DNA from: Oenanthe sinensis
Taxonomy: Eukaryota > Streptophyta > Magnoliopsida > Apiales > Apiaceae
Reading direction: 5' to 3'
DNA length: 64,000 bases
Assembly: GCA_028671895.1 (NCBI GenBank)
Contig: JAPMAC010000231.1
Span: 8,892,001 to 8,956,000, forward strand
Shown: positions 1 to 12,657 of the stretch, piece by piece
Numbering within the stretch: the first letter of the stretch is position 1
Layout: each line of letters starts with the position of its first letter
The notes under the pieces: model-generated
The model's input: the letters and a program-made list of their open reading frames with translations, nothing else
The model's database searches: none
What the model was told of the DNA's origin: nothing
Position numbers and translations under genes: made by a program

Positions 1-357
1 CCACATCTTATATGTTATAGATGGAGAATAATTATTATAGTATGACACAAATGAACCAGACAGTACATTTGTGTGTCAACTAAATTAATAATTATTCAAC
101 ATCGAGCTCAAGTGGTTTATGACAGAAGATGAAGAAAATGGAAGACTTCAAAGCTGACTACTATGTAATAAATGACAGAGATAGTATTTTAATTCTACTA
201 TCAAAGATTAATTGATTATTTAATTTATCTAATTAAATTAATTCAAGTTGAATTTAATTTAATTTATAAATTAACTCATTAAATTAAGTAGAATTAATTT
301 ATTATAAAAGATACGACTTAATATGACTTTTTATATAATTCAAATGACTATTTATTA

Positions 358-632
358 AGTCATACCGAATTATACAAAATGAGTCATACCGATTCTTTTT
401 TATTAAAAGTCAAACATCAATGATTTTTAGTTAATTAAGTAATAAGTCATACCAAGCTTAAACATAAAGAGTCATACCGAATTTTGACTCTAAAAGAGTC
501 ATACCGAACAATTCAGTTAAGTCATACCGAGTTTCTTTCCTTTAAAATAAGTCATTATCATTTATTTTAATTAAAGAAAATTCAAATATGACTTACAAAG
601 AGTCATACCGAGCTTACAATAAGTCATACCGA
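358..632 (+). repeat. U3 motif array AGTCATACCGA in the A 5' LTR
   Basis: At least seven exact copies of AGTCATACCGA (starting at 358, 382, 470, 497, 520, 601 and 622) plus decayed ones such as AGTCATACCAA lie upstream of the TATA box at 732. Copies are irregularly spaced by 11-77 bp, so this is not a simple tandem satellite. The same motif recurs in the pol-to-ORF3 spacer of A. Confidence 0.85.
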
Positions 633-731
633 ATTTTATAAGTCATGCTCAGTCTTTTTCTAAGTCATACAAGGGTTATTTCTAATCTTTCAAGAGTCAT
701 ATTAGAAGAGTCATGCTAGCTTTTCAACATC

Positions 732-739
732 TATAAATA
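732..739 (+). promoter_or_regulatory. TATA box of the A 5' LTR
   Basis: TATAAATA sits about 100 bp after the last full motif of the U3 array and about 340 bp before the LTR end. The corresponding box in B's LTR aligns with it, and both are followed by a similar CTTCATTATT segment. This is the expected Pol II promoter of the genomic RNA. Confidence 0.65.
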
Positions 740-1081
740 TGAGGTTTTGACTTCATTATTCAGAGTTAGAAAAAACAGTTCAAATTCAGAAATTTGTGTG
801 CATTATAATATTCACAGATTTCTGTGCTAGTTTGGAATATAATTGTTAAACTCGAACAATTCATGTCAAAATCGTTCTAAGCTTTTAAACAGTTATATAA
901 ACTTTCTACTTATTAATTTTGTAATATTTTTCAAGTTAAAAATATATCTTCTACTTGATCAGTATTTTATAACAATTAATATTTCGTGTGAATTCAAAAT
1001 AATATTTTTAAATCTAATATTCCGCGATAATTTATAGATATTGTATTCAACCCCCCCTTCTACAATATCAGGGACCAACAA

Positions 1082-1098
1082 TTGGCATCAGAGTTGGT
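1082..1098 (+). other. Element A primer binding site (initiator tRNA-Met type)
   Basis: TTGGCATCAGAGTTGGT begins one base after the LTR. It matches the copia consensus TGGTATCAGAGC, complementary to the 3' end of plant initiator tRNA-Met, with a T-to-C change at the fourth base of that core and a C-to-T change at its end. B keeps the standard form. Confidence 0.85.
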
Positions 1099-1290
1099 AG
1101 ATATTTTTAATATCAGATCCAAACCAAATATTCCGCAACTTATACAGATCTCAAAAATTATTTTTAATTCGAAATAATTTTGTATTCGAAATAATTTTTT
1201 TTCTAAAAAAACAATTTTTGATCAAAAATTATTTTAAGTCAAAAATTAAAATATTTTTTTGAAACACTTAATTTTCAATCTTATTTAAAG

Positions 1291-4200
1291 ATGAGTACAC
1301 AAAAGTTAACGAGCATTAAAATTTCACAGTTAGACAGAGAGCATTACAACTTGTGGAAACACAAAATGCTACTGTTCATTGGGATTGTCAATCCCAAGTA
1401 CGCATTAGTACTGGCCAAAGGTGTTGAGCCCCCTATATCAGTTATTCTCGAACATGAGGTAGATGGGGTCGTAATCCCCCACAGACAGTTTCTGAAATGT
1501 CCCGCAGACTATACAGATGAGGAAGTAGAAGTTGTGTCCCTGGACAATAACCTCACATTAATTCTGATTGAATCACTGGACTACGTAATGTCAATCAAAT
1601 AGTCAATTGCAAAAATGCCAAACAGATATGGGATACAATAGAGATAATCAACGAAGGGACTGAAGAAGTTAACGAGAATAGAGTGGAAATCTTGACCTCC
1701 CAATATGAGCAATTTAGATCCAACTCTGGTGAGGGTATCTCTGAGGTGTTTCAGAGACTAAACAAACTGATAAACGAGCTCAATATGTATGGAAAGTTTT
1801 ATCAGAATCAGGAGGTGAACAGGAAGTTTTTGTTGACCTTACCCGAGCATTTGGAACACAGGATCGCAGCTATCCGGTAATCTAGGGACATGAAGGAGGT
1901 TACCCTAGAAAGACTCTACGGATTTTTAAAAACTTATGATCTGGAACAGATCCAAACCAGATAGATAAATGGGAGAGGTAAGGTACTGAGTTCCTCCAAG
2001 GCATTAATGGTAGAAGCACCAGAGAAAGAAGAAGTGAAGGCAGTGGCACCTGTTGGGATTCGGGCACATATACGCAGCGGAATTACGCTAAAAAATAAAT
2101 AACGAATCTCAAACGCGGGATCCGTGTATAATTGACGGATGATTATGGAGAATCGGATGTGTACCTTATTAAAGCTTTCCTTATGATGATTATAGAGGTC
2201 CAGAAGCGATGAATCATAGCAGCCCTTCACAGAAATCTGCTCTCTATCGGTATCCACACGAATGTCGTATCGTCTAACGATCACCGGAGTTAGGTACTAG
2301 CCTGTTTCTGCCTCTTTGTCTCTCTCTTTCTCTAGCCTCTCAGAAACGTAGAGCTGCTAGGGTTTTATTAAAAACGAATTATCTCAACCATTAACCCTAA
2401 ACTATACATCTTTATGTATATATAGGGGAGAGAGGGACTTGGGCCAAAACCCTATTCTGATTGGACTTCTTAAAACCCATTCAGATTTCAGATTTATATT
2501 ATTATTAAATTCGAATTCTAATATGCATATAATTAATCAAGTCTCACTTAATTAATTAAATAAATAAATTTGAATTAATAATAATAGTATTTAAATTCAT
2601 AATTTAAATAACACTCCGTTTAAACGTTCTTTGTGTGTGACCCTTTAGGTTATTATTACGTTGGCAATAATTTTATTTTCTAATAATAAAATTATAAACA
2701 ATGAGCGGCATCTAGTAATACATCATTGCTACCCAAGTAATAATAATAATTGGTGATTCAATTAAACATTTCATGAATAATGTACAATGTAATATAATCC
2801 ATTTAACCTTATATGATAGATCAAACTCGAGGCATGTATTGTGTCATCCTCTTCAACGTTTAATCCAGGTTTTCTTGATCAATGAGTAGACTATTGTTCA
2901 AATCAATATTTGAGCATGGCCATGCATTTTATAGTCTCACTCAATCAAGAGGCCAATAATATCACTCCTAAAATAGGATGGTTAAATCATATATCTATCA
3001 TTCATATTTCGCATACGATTCATAGCATACCCAATGTCCACCTTTATCATTACCCGGTTAAAGGTAACTTTGAGTGTAATCAAAGTATATTAATTCTCGT
3101 ATAAAATATAATGATTTCAAGTCAAAGGATCATTACATCATTATCACAGTGAGAATTTCTTATGACACTTATTAACATGTAGATTCTCACAGCGGGTCTG
3201 TCCAGTACCACGCATTGAGACATGCACTTATGTTCTTGACTTTAGTATCACCATACCTATGACCAATGAGATGTGGTCATCAGTCAACAAACATGCTAGT
3301 CTTATTGCATTATTATTGTCCTTAAATAATAATACTCGACTATGGACTTTTAGGAATATAATACAGTTCATATAATCTCATTTTTAAGTCACATACTTAA
3401 AGATATATAATTCGCATTAATATTCCAAGGACATTTATTATGCTTTCAATTTATAACGCAGTAAATAAAGACATAATAAATATTAATTAAATAATCAAGT
3501 AAACATAATCTTTAATTGTTTATCATAAAGTATTGTCTCTAGGACACCAACACTAACAGCACCTTCTAACAGTTCAACAGAGAATGTGGTTCCAGAATTT
3601 GGACATACTTCTGACAAACAAGAAGATGGTGAGTTCTACTCGTTGGAAGAACTAGATCAGCTGGAAGATGAATCTCTAGCTATGGTTGCCAGGAGGTTTG
3701 GCAACATGAGATTCCGAAGAAACTCCTCCTACAGAGTAAAGCCTAATTTTGGAAGATTCCAAAAAGGAGGTTCTTCGACAGTAGTATAAAAGAGCGGCTA
3801 CAAGACCGGCTTAGTTGATAGAAGCAAGTTTCATTACTTCAACTGTAATGAGCTAGGCCACTTCGTAACTGAATGCAAGAAGCCTAAGCAAGGGAAAAAG
3901 AGAGAGTCTTACGAAGAGCTCAAGGAGAAGTATGATGCGCTCGTGAAAAAGCATCAAGGAAAGTCCTATCTAGCAGAAGGCAAAAGCTGGGACGACTCAG
4001 ATAATGATGATGAGGAAGAGCTGGGAAATATTGCTCTTATGGATTCATCCGAGGAATCACTATCTCCTACCCGTCAAGGAGGAATAGAGGTAAATCCTTC
4101 TTGCCCTAAAATGTTTGCATTGCTAGGAAAAGAACTAGATGGCGAAAGAGATAAGGTTAAGAAACTCAGACTCAAAGTCAAAGAATTAATTGATGCGATT

Positions 4201-5241
4201 GAAGTTCTTAAACAGTTAAAAAATAATAATGACAAGTTGACTGTCAAGTTGACTGAAGACTTAGTTGTTCAAGTCAGTAAAGTCAGTGGTCTTGTTTTAG
4301 TTGAAACCAATCTCAGAAACCAGATAGAAGAAGAAAAGAAAAAGTGTCTTGCTTATAAGAATTCTTCGTATATTATAAAGAACCTAATTGACCAACAAGA
4401 AATAAGTCGTAAAGTTGGAATAGGCTTCGAGTACAATAAATATGTAGGAAAGCCAAGCAACATAACTCCTTTCAGAAAAAGTGCTAAAGAAAGGAGGATC
4501 TCACATGTTGTTAAAGACACACCGAAACCTCTCTTCATAACACCGATAGCTGAACCCATCCTTGAGAGCTCCATACTGATTGCATATGAAATGCAGTTAG
4601 AGGATCTCGAGGAAGAGAAGAAGAGAGGAGAACAGGTTAAGGACATAAAAAGAGGTAATGTCCAGAGAGAGAAGAGTGCACCAGAGACACCAGTGAAAAA
4701 TGAGGGAACTTCTAAGTCGCCCAATCCTGGTATAGGTGCAAAAGACTTAAAGAATAAAATGAACAGACCAAACACATTTGTTAATAGTAAGGATAGTAAC
4801 AACAAATTTCATTCTACTGAAAACTTCAAATCTGCTGATAAAATTGAAGTAAAATCTGTTAAGTCACCTACTGTTTTGAATAACATGCCTTTTATTGATG
4901 TTTTCCATAAACCTTGTGGTATATTGAATTGTATGTTATGTGCTTTTAATGCTATGACTACTTATTTTAAACGCATGATAGCTAAGAAAGATAACATGAC
5001 ACCTAGAAAATGCATCAATAATAAATTTGCTAAATCCAAGACTGCAACTCCTTCACCTGCTAAGAAGGAAGAATATATTCCTAAGTCTAAACAGAAAGTT
5101 GTTAAGACTGTGTATAGGAAGGTAGGAACAGTCAAGGAAGATGATGCTGTTATTCGAAAAGGATCTGTTGTCAAAGTAGACAAAGGTCAATTCTTTAAGT
5201 ATGCCAGGCCCAATCAATTTTGGGCTCCAAAGACGAATTAA
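1291..5241 (+). pseudogene. gag: Element A gag (SIRE type), broken and interrupted by a solo LTR
   Basis: Gag would form the virus-like particle and bind the genomic RNA. The start at 1291 (MSTQKLTSIKI) matches the B gag start. Compared with B, A has a 1-bp deletion near 1595 that closes the first frame at 1602, a nonsense change at 1878 (GAA to TAA), another stop just before the insertion, and a further stop at 3787. The solo LTR at 2051-3558 splits it. The zinc knuckle near 3835-3876 has lost its first cysteine (Cys to Tyr: HYFNCNELGHFVTEC). The lysine-rich C-terminal part from 3943 to 5241 is still an open frame of 432 codons. It stops in TAA, 12 bases before the pol frame resumes. Not functional. 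Confidence 0.92.
2051..3558 (-). mobile_element. Solo LTR of an Angela-type copia element
   Basis: 1508 bp beginning TGTTGGGATTCGGG and ending CACTAACA on the + strand, flanked by the duplication GCACC (2046-2050 and 3559-3563). It aligns along its length with the element D LTR, so in element sense it lies on the minus strand. No internal region is present. It is best explained by recombination between the two LTRs of a full insertion. It interrupts the A gag. Confidence 0.92.
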
Positions 5242-7436
5242 TCCGTTTGGTATGTGCAGGGAGTTAAACAGGTAAACCGAGTTATATGGATCCTGGACAG
5301 TGGATCTTCAAGGCATATGACCGGAGATAGAGCCCTGCTATCAAATGTAGTTGAAAGAGCCGGCCCAATCGTCACCTTTGGAGATAACAACAAAGGAATG
5401 ACTACGGGGTATGGCAAGTTAAATACTAGAAATGTTATAATTGAAAACGTCTCTTTAGTGCAAGGACTTCAACACAATCTACTCAGCGTTAGTCAATTTT
5501 GTGATAAAGGGTACAAAGCAAACTTTATCAAGGAGAAATGCTTAATAGCTCATTCTAAAGATGACAAACTGGCCTTACGTGGAGTAAGGAAAGGAAACTT
5601 TTACATAGCCGATCTCAACTCCGGAACTGAAGATGAAGCAAACTATTTTTATTCAAAGGCTTCATCAGAAGAAAGCTGGCTATGACACAATAAACTCTCA
5701 CATCTAAACTTCAAAACAATGAACTCTTTAGTCAAGAGAGATTTGGTGAGAGGACTGCCTCCGATGGAATTTACACAAGAAGGTTTGTGTGAGGCATGTC
5801 AGAAAGAGAAGTCGAAGAAAGCAAGTCACAGAGGCACGAACACTTCAATCATCACTGAACCACTTCAACTCCTTCACATGGATTTATTTGGTCCAGTAAA
5901 TATTATGTCTATGTCAAGAAAGAAATATGCCTTATTGATTGTGGATGACTTCACAAAGTATACATGGGTCTTATTCTTGAACTCTAAGGATGAAACTCCA
6001 CAATTGGTGATTGATCATGTAAAGTTGATTGAGTTAGATTCAAAGTTACCTGTCAGGGCAATCAGATCAGACAATGGAACAGAATTCAAAAATGAAGTTC
6101 TGAATAGCTTCTGCTCCGACAAGGGGATAACAAGACAATATTCAGCGCCAAGAACTCCGCAACAGAATGGAGTGTAGAAAGGAAAAATAGAACCCTGATT
6201 GAAGCTGCAAGGACTATGCTAAGTGATTCAAGGTTACCTATCTACTTCTGGGCTGAGGCAGTAAATACAGCTTGTTATACTTAGAATCGAACTCTGATCA
6301 ACAAAGAACATATGAAGACTCCCTATGAATTAATGGCTGGCAAGAAACCAACTCTAAAGTACTTTCATGTATTTGGAGCTAAATGTTATGTGCTAAAGGA
6401 TGAAGATAAACATCGTGACAAGTTCGAGGCCAAGGCACATGAAGCTATTTTTGTCAGATACTCAAGAAAAGTATATAAGGTGTACATAATTGATCAACAT
6501 CAAGTAAAAGAAAGTGTCAATGTTACTTTTAATGACACTAAACTCCCAAGTATCCAAACTGAAGATTCTTCTAACTCATTAAAATTTTAAAATTATCCTG
6601 ACTCACATTATGATGTCGAAGAAGAACCTGAGGTTGCAACAGGAATTGATGATGACAATAATAATGATGATCCATGTAATAGTGGCGAAAACAATGATAA
6701 CACTAGAAATTCTACTAATACCAGTGGTGGATCAACAAGTCATCCTGGCAGCAACTCAGGGGGAGATGAAGAATCAACTGGTAGAACACAACATCACAAT
6801 GAATTTCGAGGCGAATCATCTAGATCAAACCTACCCAGGGAAAGAATTTGGAGCAGAGATCATCCTTTTGAATTGATCATAGGTGATCCAGATGTTGGAG
6901 TTAAAACCAGAAGTGCAACTTCAAATGAATGTTTATTTTCAGTTTTTCTGTCTCAAGAAGAACCAAAGAAGATTGAAGATGCATTAATTGATCCAGATTG
7001 GGTTCTTGCCATGCAAGAAGAGCTCAAATCAGTTCCAGAGACAAGAAGTCTGGACACTGGTACCCAAGCCTAAAGACAGATCAGTTATTAGTACGAAATG
7101 GGTATACATGAACAAGTTAGACGGTGATGGAATTTATACAAGGAACAAAGCTAGACTGGTTGCAAAGGGTTACTCCCAGGAAGAGGGAATTGATTATGAC
7201 GAGACCTACGCACCAGTTGCAAGACTTGAAGCCATCAGGATATTTCTGGCATTCGCAGCACATTCCAATTTTAAAGTTTTTCAAATGGATGTGAAGAGTG
7301 CATTTCTGAATGGAGAGTTACAAGAGGAAGTATATGTGGAACAACCCCTGGCTTTGAAAATCCAAAGTTTTCTGACTTTGTGTATTTTCTATTCAAAGTT
7401 CTCTATGGACTCAAGCAAGCACCAAGGACATGGTAT
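5242..7436 (+). pseudogene. pol: Element A pol, first part: protease, integrase, N-terminal reverse transcriptase
   Basis: The protease motif WILDSGSSRHMTG has its DSG at 5296-5304. The GAG-pre-integrase zinc region follows, then the integrase core (HMDLFGPV near 5877, RSDNGTEF near 6066) and the N-terminal reverse transcriptase (KWVYMNKLDGDG, KARLVAKGYSQEEGIDYDETYAPVA shortened here to key parts). Lesions include TGG to TGA at 5683, a 1-bp deletion at 6171-6177 just before the catalytic glutamate region, a TAG at 6282, and a missing base in the C-run at 7345-7348, which shifts the frame in the reverse transcriptase. The last lesion is shared with B. The fragment stops at the insertion of element D (target GGTAT 7432-7436). 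Not functional. Confidence 0.92.
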
Positions 7437-9026
7437 TGAAGGGTTTCGGGCATGAAAACGCAACGGAATTAACGTAAAAACAATAAAAATCGAAACACAA
7501 TCGCATGATCCATGTATAACGTTGGATGATTATGGTGAAGAAGTCTGTACCTTAACAAAGCTTTCGTATGCTATTTAATGAAGGTCCAGAAAGATGAATC
7601 ACAGCAGTCCTTTGTTACAAAGATTTGCTCTCTAAAGAAGTTCACACGAACGCCCGATCGTCCTACGATCATCGGAGTCGGTACTAGCCGAATTGTTTGC
7701 CTCTCTCTCTCTCTCTTTCTCTAGCCTCTCTTGATGTTGAGCAGCTAGGGTTTTTCTCTAAAACGAAATTTGATGATTAAACCCTAATACTATACATCAT
7801 TATGTATATATAGGGGAGAGAGAGATTTTGGGCCTAACCCTAATCCATGTGGTTTCCAAAACCCATTATGACTTTGGGTTATTATTATTATTAAATCTGA
7901 ATTCTAATATAATTAATCAAGTCCCACTTAATTAATTCAATAATTAAATTCAAATAATAATAATACTTATTAAATCCGAATTTTAATATAATTAATCAAG
8001 TCCCACTTAATTAATTCAATAATTAAATTCGAATAAATAATAATATATTTAAATTCATAATTTAAATAAACCTCCGTTTTGACGTTCTTTATGTGTGACC
8101 CTTTAGGTTATTATTACGTTGGCAATAATTTTATTATCTAATAATAAAATTATAAACAATGAGCGGCATCTAGTAATACATCATTGCTACCCAAGTAACA
8201 ATAATAATTGGTGATTCAATTAAACCTTTCGTGAATAATGTGCAATGTAATATAATCTCTTTAACCTTATATTATAGATAAAACTCGAGGCATGTATAGT
8301 GTCATCCTCTTCAACGTTTAATCTTGGTTTCCTTGATCAATGAGTAGACTATTTAAACAAATCAATATTTGAGCATGGCCATGCATTTCATAGTCTCACT
8401 CAATCAAGAGGTAAATAATATCACTCCTAGAATTGGAGGGTTAAATCCTATATCTATCATTCATATTCCCCATACGATTCATAGTATACTCAATGTCCAC
8501 CTTTATCATTACCCAGTTAAAGGTAACTTGAGTGTAATCAAAGTATATTAATTCTCGTATAGAAATATAATGATTTCAAGTTAGAAGATCATTACATCAT
8601 TATCACTGTGAGATTTCTTATGACACTTATTAACATGTAGAATCTCACGGCGGGTCTTTTCAGTGTCATGTATTGATACATACACTTATGTTCTTGACTT
8701 TAGTATCACCATACCTATGACCAATGAGATGTGGTCATCTGTCAACAAACATACTAGTCTTATTGCATTATTACTGTCCTTAAATAATAATACTTGACTA
8801 GGGAATTTTAGGAATAAAATACTATTCATATAATCTCATTTTTAAGTCACATACTTAAAGATATATATTACGTATTAATATTCCAAGGACATTTATTATT
8901 CTTTCAATTTATGACGCAGTAAATAAAGACATAATAAATATTAATTAAATAATCACATAAAACATAATCCTTAATTGTTTTCAATAAAACATTCAAAGTA
9001 TTGTCTCTAGGACACCAATACTAACA
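7437..9026 (-). repeat. Element D 3' LTR
   Basis: Begins TGAAGGGTTTCGGG on the + strand and ends CCAATACTAACA, directly before the polypurine tract (minus-strand AAGTGGGAGAT, 9027-9037). It matches 14477-16065 with about 25 differences by eye and two short indels. It contains a duplicated AT-rich block with AATTAATCAAGTCCCACTTA at about 7912 and 7990. Confidence 0.92.
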
Positions 9027-9040
9027 ATCTCCCACTTGTA

Positions 9041-11700
9041 CTAGAGCCAATCTCTCATGTATCTAATACCCATGGAACTAGTATGACCTTCGTGCTTCTG
9101 CTGCGACAAAGCCATAGTCAGTGGGTCTGCATTATTCTTATTAGTATGCATTTTACATATATGTATATCTCCTATATCATTAATCTCATTAATTAGGTGA
9201 TATCTCCTAAGTACATCCCCAAACAATCTCCTTGGCTGCTTCATAAACATCAATATACTCAGGCTCTATTGTAGAATCAACAACTGTCTCTGCTGTGAAC
9301 CATTCCAGCATACAATATCTCCATTTAGACAAAACACAAATCCAGACTGAGAAATCGAATCATCCTTGTCTGTCTAGAAACTAGCATCGGTGTAACCTTT
9401 TACAACCATCTTATCTTCTCCTCCATATACCAAGAATTAATCTTTAGTCCTCTTCAAGTACTTAAGAATATTCTTGACTGCTATCCAGTGACCTTCACCT
9501 GGATTAGACTAGTATCTACTCTGACTTAGGCCGATCATTCTTCTTGATTTATGTCTATAGATCTTGATACCTAAAATATAGGTCGCTTCGCCTAAGTCTT
9601 TCATTGAGAAATTCTTACTCAACCAAGTCTTAACAGCCTGTAAAGAAGGAATGTCATTCCCTATTATTAATATATCATCAACATATAATTATAGGAATGC
9701 CACATTGTTCCCACTTACCTTCTTGTAAACACATGGTTCATCTTCATTTTGAATAAACCCAAACTCTTTGACAGTTTCATCAAAATGAATGTTCCATCTC
9801 CTTGAGGCTTGTTTCAATCCATAAATGGATCAACGCAGCTTACATACCTTTACATCATTCTTTGGATCAACAAAACCTTCAGGTTGTGTCATATACACAT
9901 CCATATCTTCTTCAAGGCTCCCATTTAAGAAAGCGGTTTTGACATCCATCTGTCAGATTTCATAATCATAGTAAGCAGTTATAGCAAGCAAAATCCTGAT
10001 GGACTTGACCATAGCCACTGGTGAAAAAGTCTCATCATAGTCCATACCATGAATTTTCTTGAAACCTTTTGCCACCAATCGTGCCTTATAGGTCTGTATA
10101 TTACCATCCATGTCGGTCTTCTTCTTGAAAACCCACTTGCACCCTATAGGTTTTACCCCTTTAGGTGAATCAACCAAAGTCCATACTTGATTAGTATACA
10201 TGGATTCCATCTCAGATTTCATGGCATCCAGCCATCTCTTGGATTCTGGAGTGTTCATAGCATCTTAGTAGGTGAGAGGCTCATCTTCGTCGATAAGCAT
10301 CACATCACCATCTTGAGTTAAGAGAAATCCATAATATCTCTCAAGCTCATGGTGAATCCTACTAGACCTACGAATAACCTGTGTTTCTTGAGCAGTGTTG
10401 TGGTCTTGTACATCCTGCTCAAGTTCCTCCATTGGTTCAATGTTATCTTGTGGACCTCGAACTTCATCGAGATCTATTATCCTCCCACTGTTTTTCTTCG
10501 AAAGCATTTCCTTTTCAAGAAAAACTGTAGTTCGAGCAACAAACACTTTGTTCTCGGAAGGAATATAGAATGAATAACCCTTTGTTTCAATTGGGTATCC
10601 CACAAAATTATATTTATCTGATTTAGGTCCTAGCTTGTCAGAAGTTAAACGTTTCACAAACGCTTCACATCCTCATATTTTCATAAATGACATGTTATGA
10701 CGTTTCTTAGTCCATATCTCATATGGAGTCTTCTGAACCATTTTAGTAGGAACTCGGTTAAATGTATAAGCAGCCGTTTCCAGGGCGTAGCCCCAGAAAC
10801 TAATTGGAAGATCTGCATGACTCATCATCGATCGTACCATGTCCAACAAAGTACGATTCCTCCTTTCAGAAACTCTATTCCATCGTGGTGTTCCGGGAGG
10901 AGTGAGTTGTGATACAATACCACACTCTTTTAATAAACTCTTAAATTCATGGCTTAAGTATTCACCTCCACGATCAGATCATAGAGTCTTAATACTTCCG
11001 CCAGTTTGCTTTTCTACTTCAGCTTTGTATTCTTTGAACTTTTCAAAAAAATCGGATTTGTTCTTCATAAGATACAGATATCTACTGAAATTATCAGTAA
11101 ACGTGATAAAGTAGTAAAAGCCACCTCTTGTCATAGTACGCATAGGACCACATACATCACTATGTATAAGTTCTAATCGTTCAGTGGCCCTTTCACCTTA
11201 TCCAGTAAAAGGAGATTTAGTCATTTTTCCAATGAGACAAGGTTCGCATGCTTCGTATGATTCAAAGTCAAACTTATCCAAGTATCCATCCTTATGTAAC
11301 TTAGAAATGCGCTTCTCATTTATATGGACTAAACGACAGTGCCAGAGGTATGTTTGATTTGAGTCATTTATTTAAGACGTTTATTGTTCACATTATAGAT
11401 AGGAGTGTCTAAATCAAGAACATATAAACCGTTAAATAAACGTGCAATCCCAAAGGTAACATTATTCAAAGAAAAGGAACAACTATTGTTCTGAATTAAA
11501 AATGCAAAACCTTTCTTGTCTAAACAAGAAACCGAAATAATGTTTCTGCAAATTGTAGGCACGTAAAAACAGTTCTCAAGTTCTAAAATAAGCCCAGTGG
11601 GCAATGATAAATAATAAGTCCCTACTGCTAAAACAGCAACCTTTGCTCCATTGCCAACTCGTAGGTCGACCTCTCCTTTAGCCAAAGTCCTACTCCTTTA
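9041..11700 (-). pseudogene. pol: Element D pol (integrase, reverse transcriptase, RNase H), multiply broken
   Basis: Read right to left: the integrase region with GAG-pre-integrase (LWHCRLVHI-like, near 11350), the reverse transcriptase segment with KWVFKKKTDMDG near 10120 and LYVDD at 9674-9685, then RNase H and the conserved tail HTSSMGIRYMRDWL ending in TAG at 9041. Lesions include TAA at about 10264, TGG to TGA at about 9952 (WQMDV becomes stop-QMDV), a TAA just before LYVDD, and several frameshifts around 9300-9600. The family ends its polyprotein exactly at this TAG before the polypurine tract. Not functional. Confidence 0.9.
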
Positions 11701-12657
11701 TAGTTCACGTACATTTATACAAATGTGAGAACCACATCTAGTATCCAATACCCATGATGTATAAGTTGACAAATTGACCTCTATAACATAAATACCTGAA
11801 TCAGAAGCTTGACCAACCTTCTTCTTCTTCAGATCCTCCAAATAAGCATGACAGTTTCTCTTCCAATGACCTGGTTTACCATAGTAGTGACAATCACCCT
11901 TTGCAACAACACCCTTAGGCTTTAAAGCCTGTTTGGGATTAGCCTTTGGCTTGGGACCAGAAGCAGATCCAATCTTCTTCCTTTCCTTCCATTTGCCTTT
12001 TCCTATTAGCCTTACCTTTGTTATCTACCATCAACATGGCAGCAAGTTCAGCCTTTTCATGTTGGTTTCAGCAGTTCGTAACATGGCCAACAATTCAGTG
12101 GGTGTTTTGTCTATCTCATTCATATTGTAGTTCATAACAAAATGAGCATAGTTGCGATTCAAATATTTCAAGATTAAGTCAATATGAGCTTCCATAACAA
12201 TCGGAAAACCCAAAATATCAAGATACTCAATATAACCTATCATCTTCAGAACATGTGGTTGAACAGGTTCACGCTCTCCCTGTTTGCAAGCATACAGTGC
12301 TTTGCTCGTGTCGAACCTTTCTTGACGAGCTTGTCCCTCAAACATTCTTTGAAGGTGTTCAATCATCTTATAAGCATCCATATGCTCATGTTGTTTTTGA
12401 AGCTCAGCACTCATGGTTGCCAGCATGAGACATGCAATATCATTCACATCATCAATATGCTTCTGATAAGCATTTTGCTGAACGCGAGTTGCATTCTCAG
12501 CAGGAGGAGCAGGTGAAGGAATTTCAATGACATGGAGCTTACGCTTTTGCGTGAGGACAATCCTCAAATTCCTATACCAATCCAGGAAGTTAGTTCCTGT
12601 CAGCTTGTCCTTCTCAAGGGTTGCTCGTACGGAGAAAGTATTTGTATTATTTGCCAT
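11701..12657 (-). pseudogene. gag: Element D gag and protease region, broken
   Basis: The start at 12657 (MANNTNTFSVRATLEKDKL) is followed by the NFLDWYRNLRIVL segment common to Angela-type Gag proteins. The frame is open for 208 codons to 12031, then a 1-bp deletion breaks it in the TAETNMK region. In the shifted frame the zinc knuckle (11851-11892) reads CHYYGKPGHWKRNC: the second cysteine is Tyr. The protease active site at 11737-11745 reads DTR in place of DTG (GGA to AGA). Capsid assembly, RNA binding and processing would all be affected. Element C shows the intact versions of both motifs. Confidence 0.9.

Larger units (their letters stand above)
1..1080 (+). repeat. Element A 5' LTR (left 321 bp missing)
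   Basis: Position 1 matches 53753 in the 3' LTR, and the two stay aligned to the shared end CAGGGACCAACA at 1080. The LTR ends in CA and is followed directly by the primer binding site. U3 holds an array of AGTCATACCGA motifs (358-632) and a TATA box at 732. The C-run near 1050 and the terminus match B's LTR end. Confidence 0.93.

Noticed and set aside
2910..3104. Small ORF with MSMAMHFIVSLNQEA, repeated almost unchanged at 8369-8551 and 15408-15602
   Set aside because: It lies antisense inside the Angela-type LTRs. The copies match because the LTRs match, and frames differ between LTR subfamilies.
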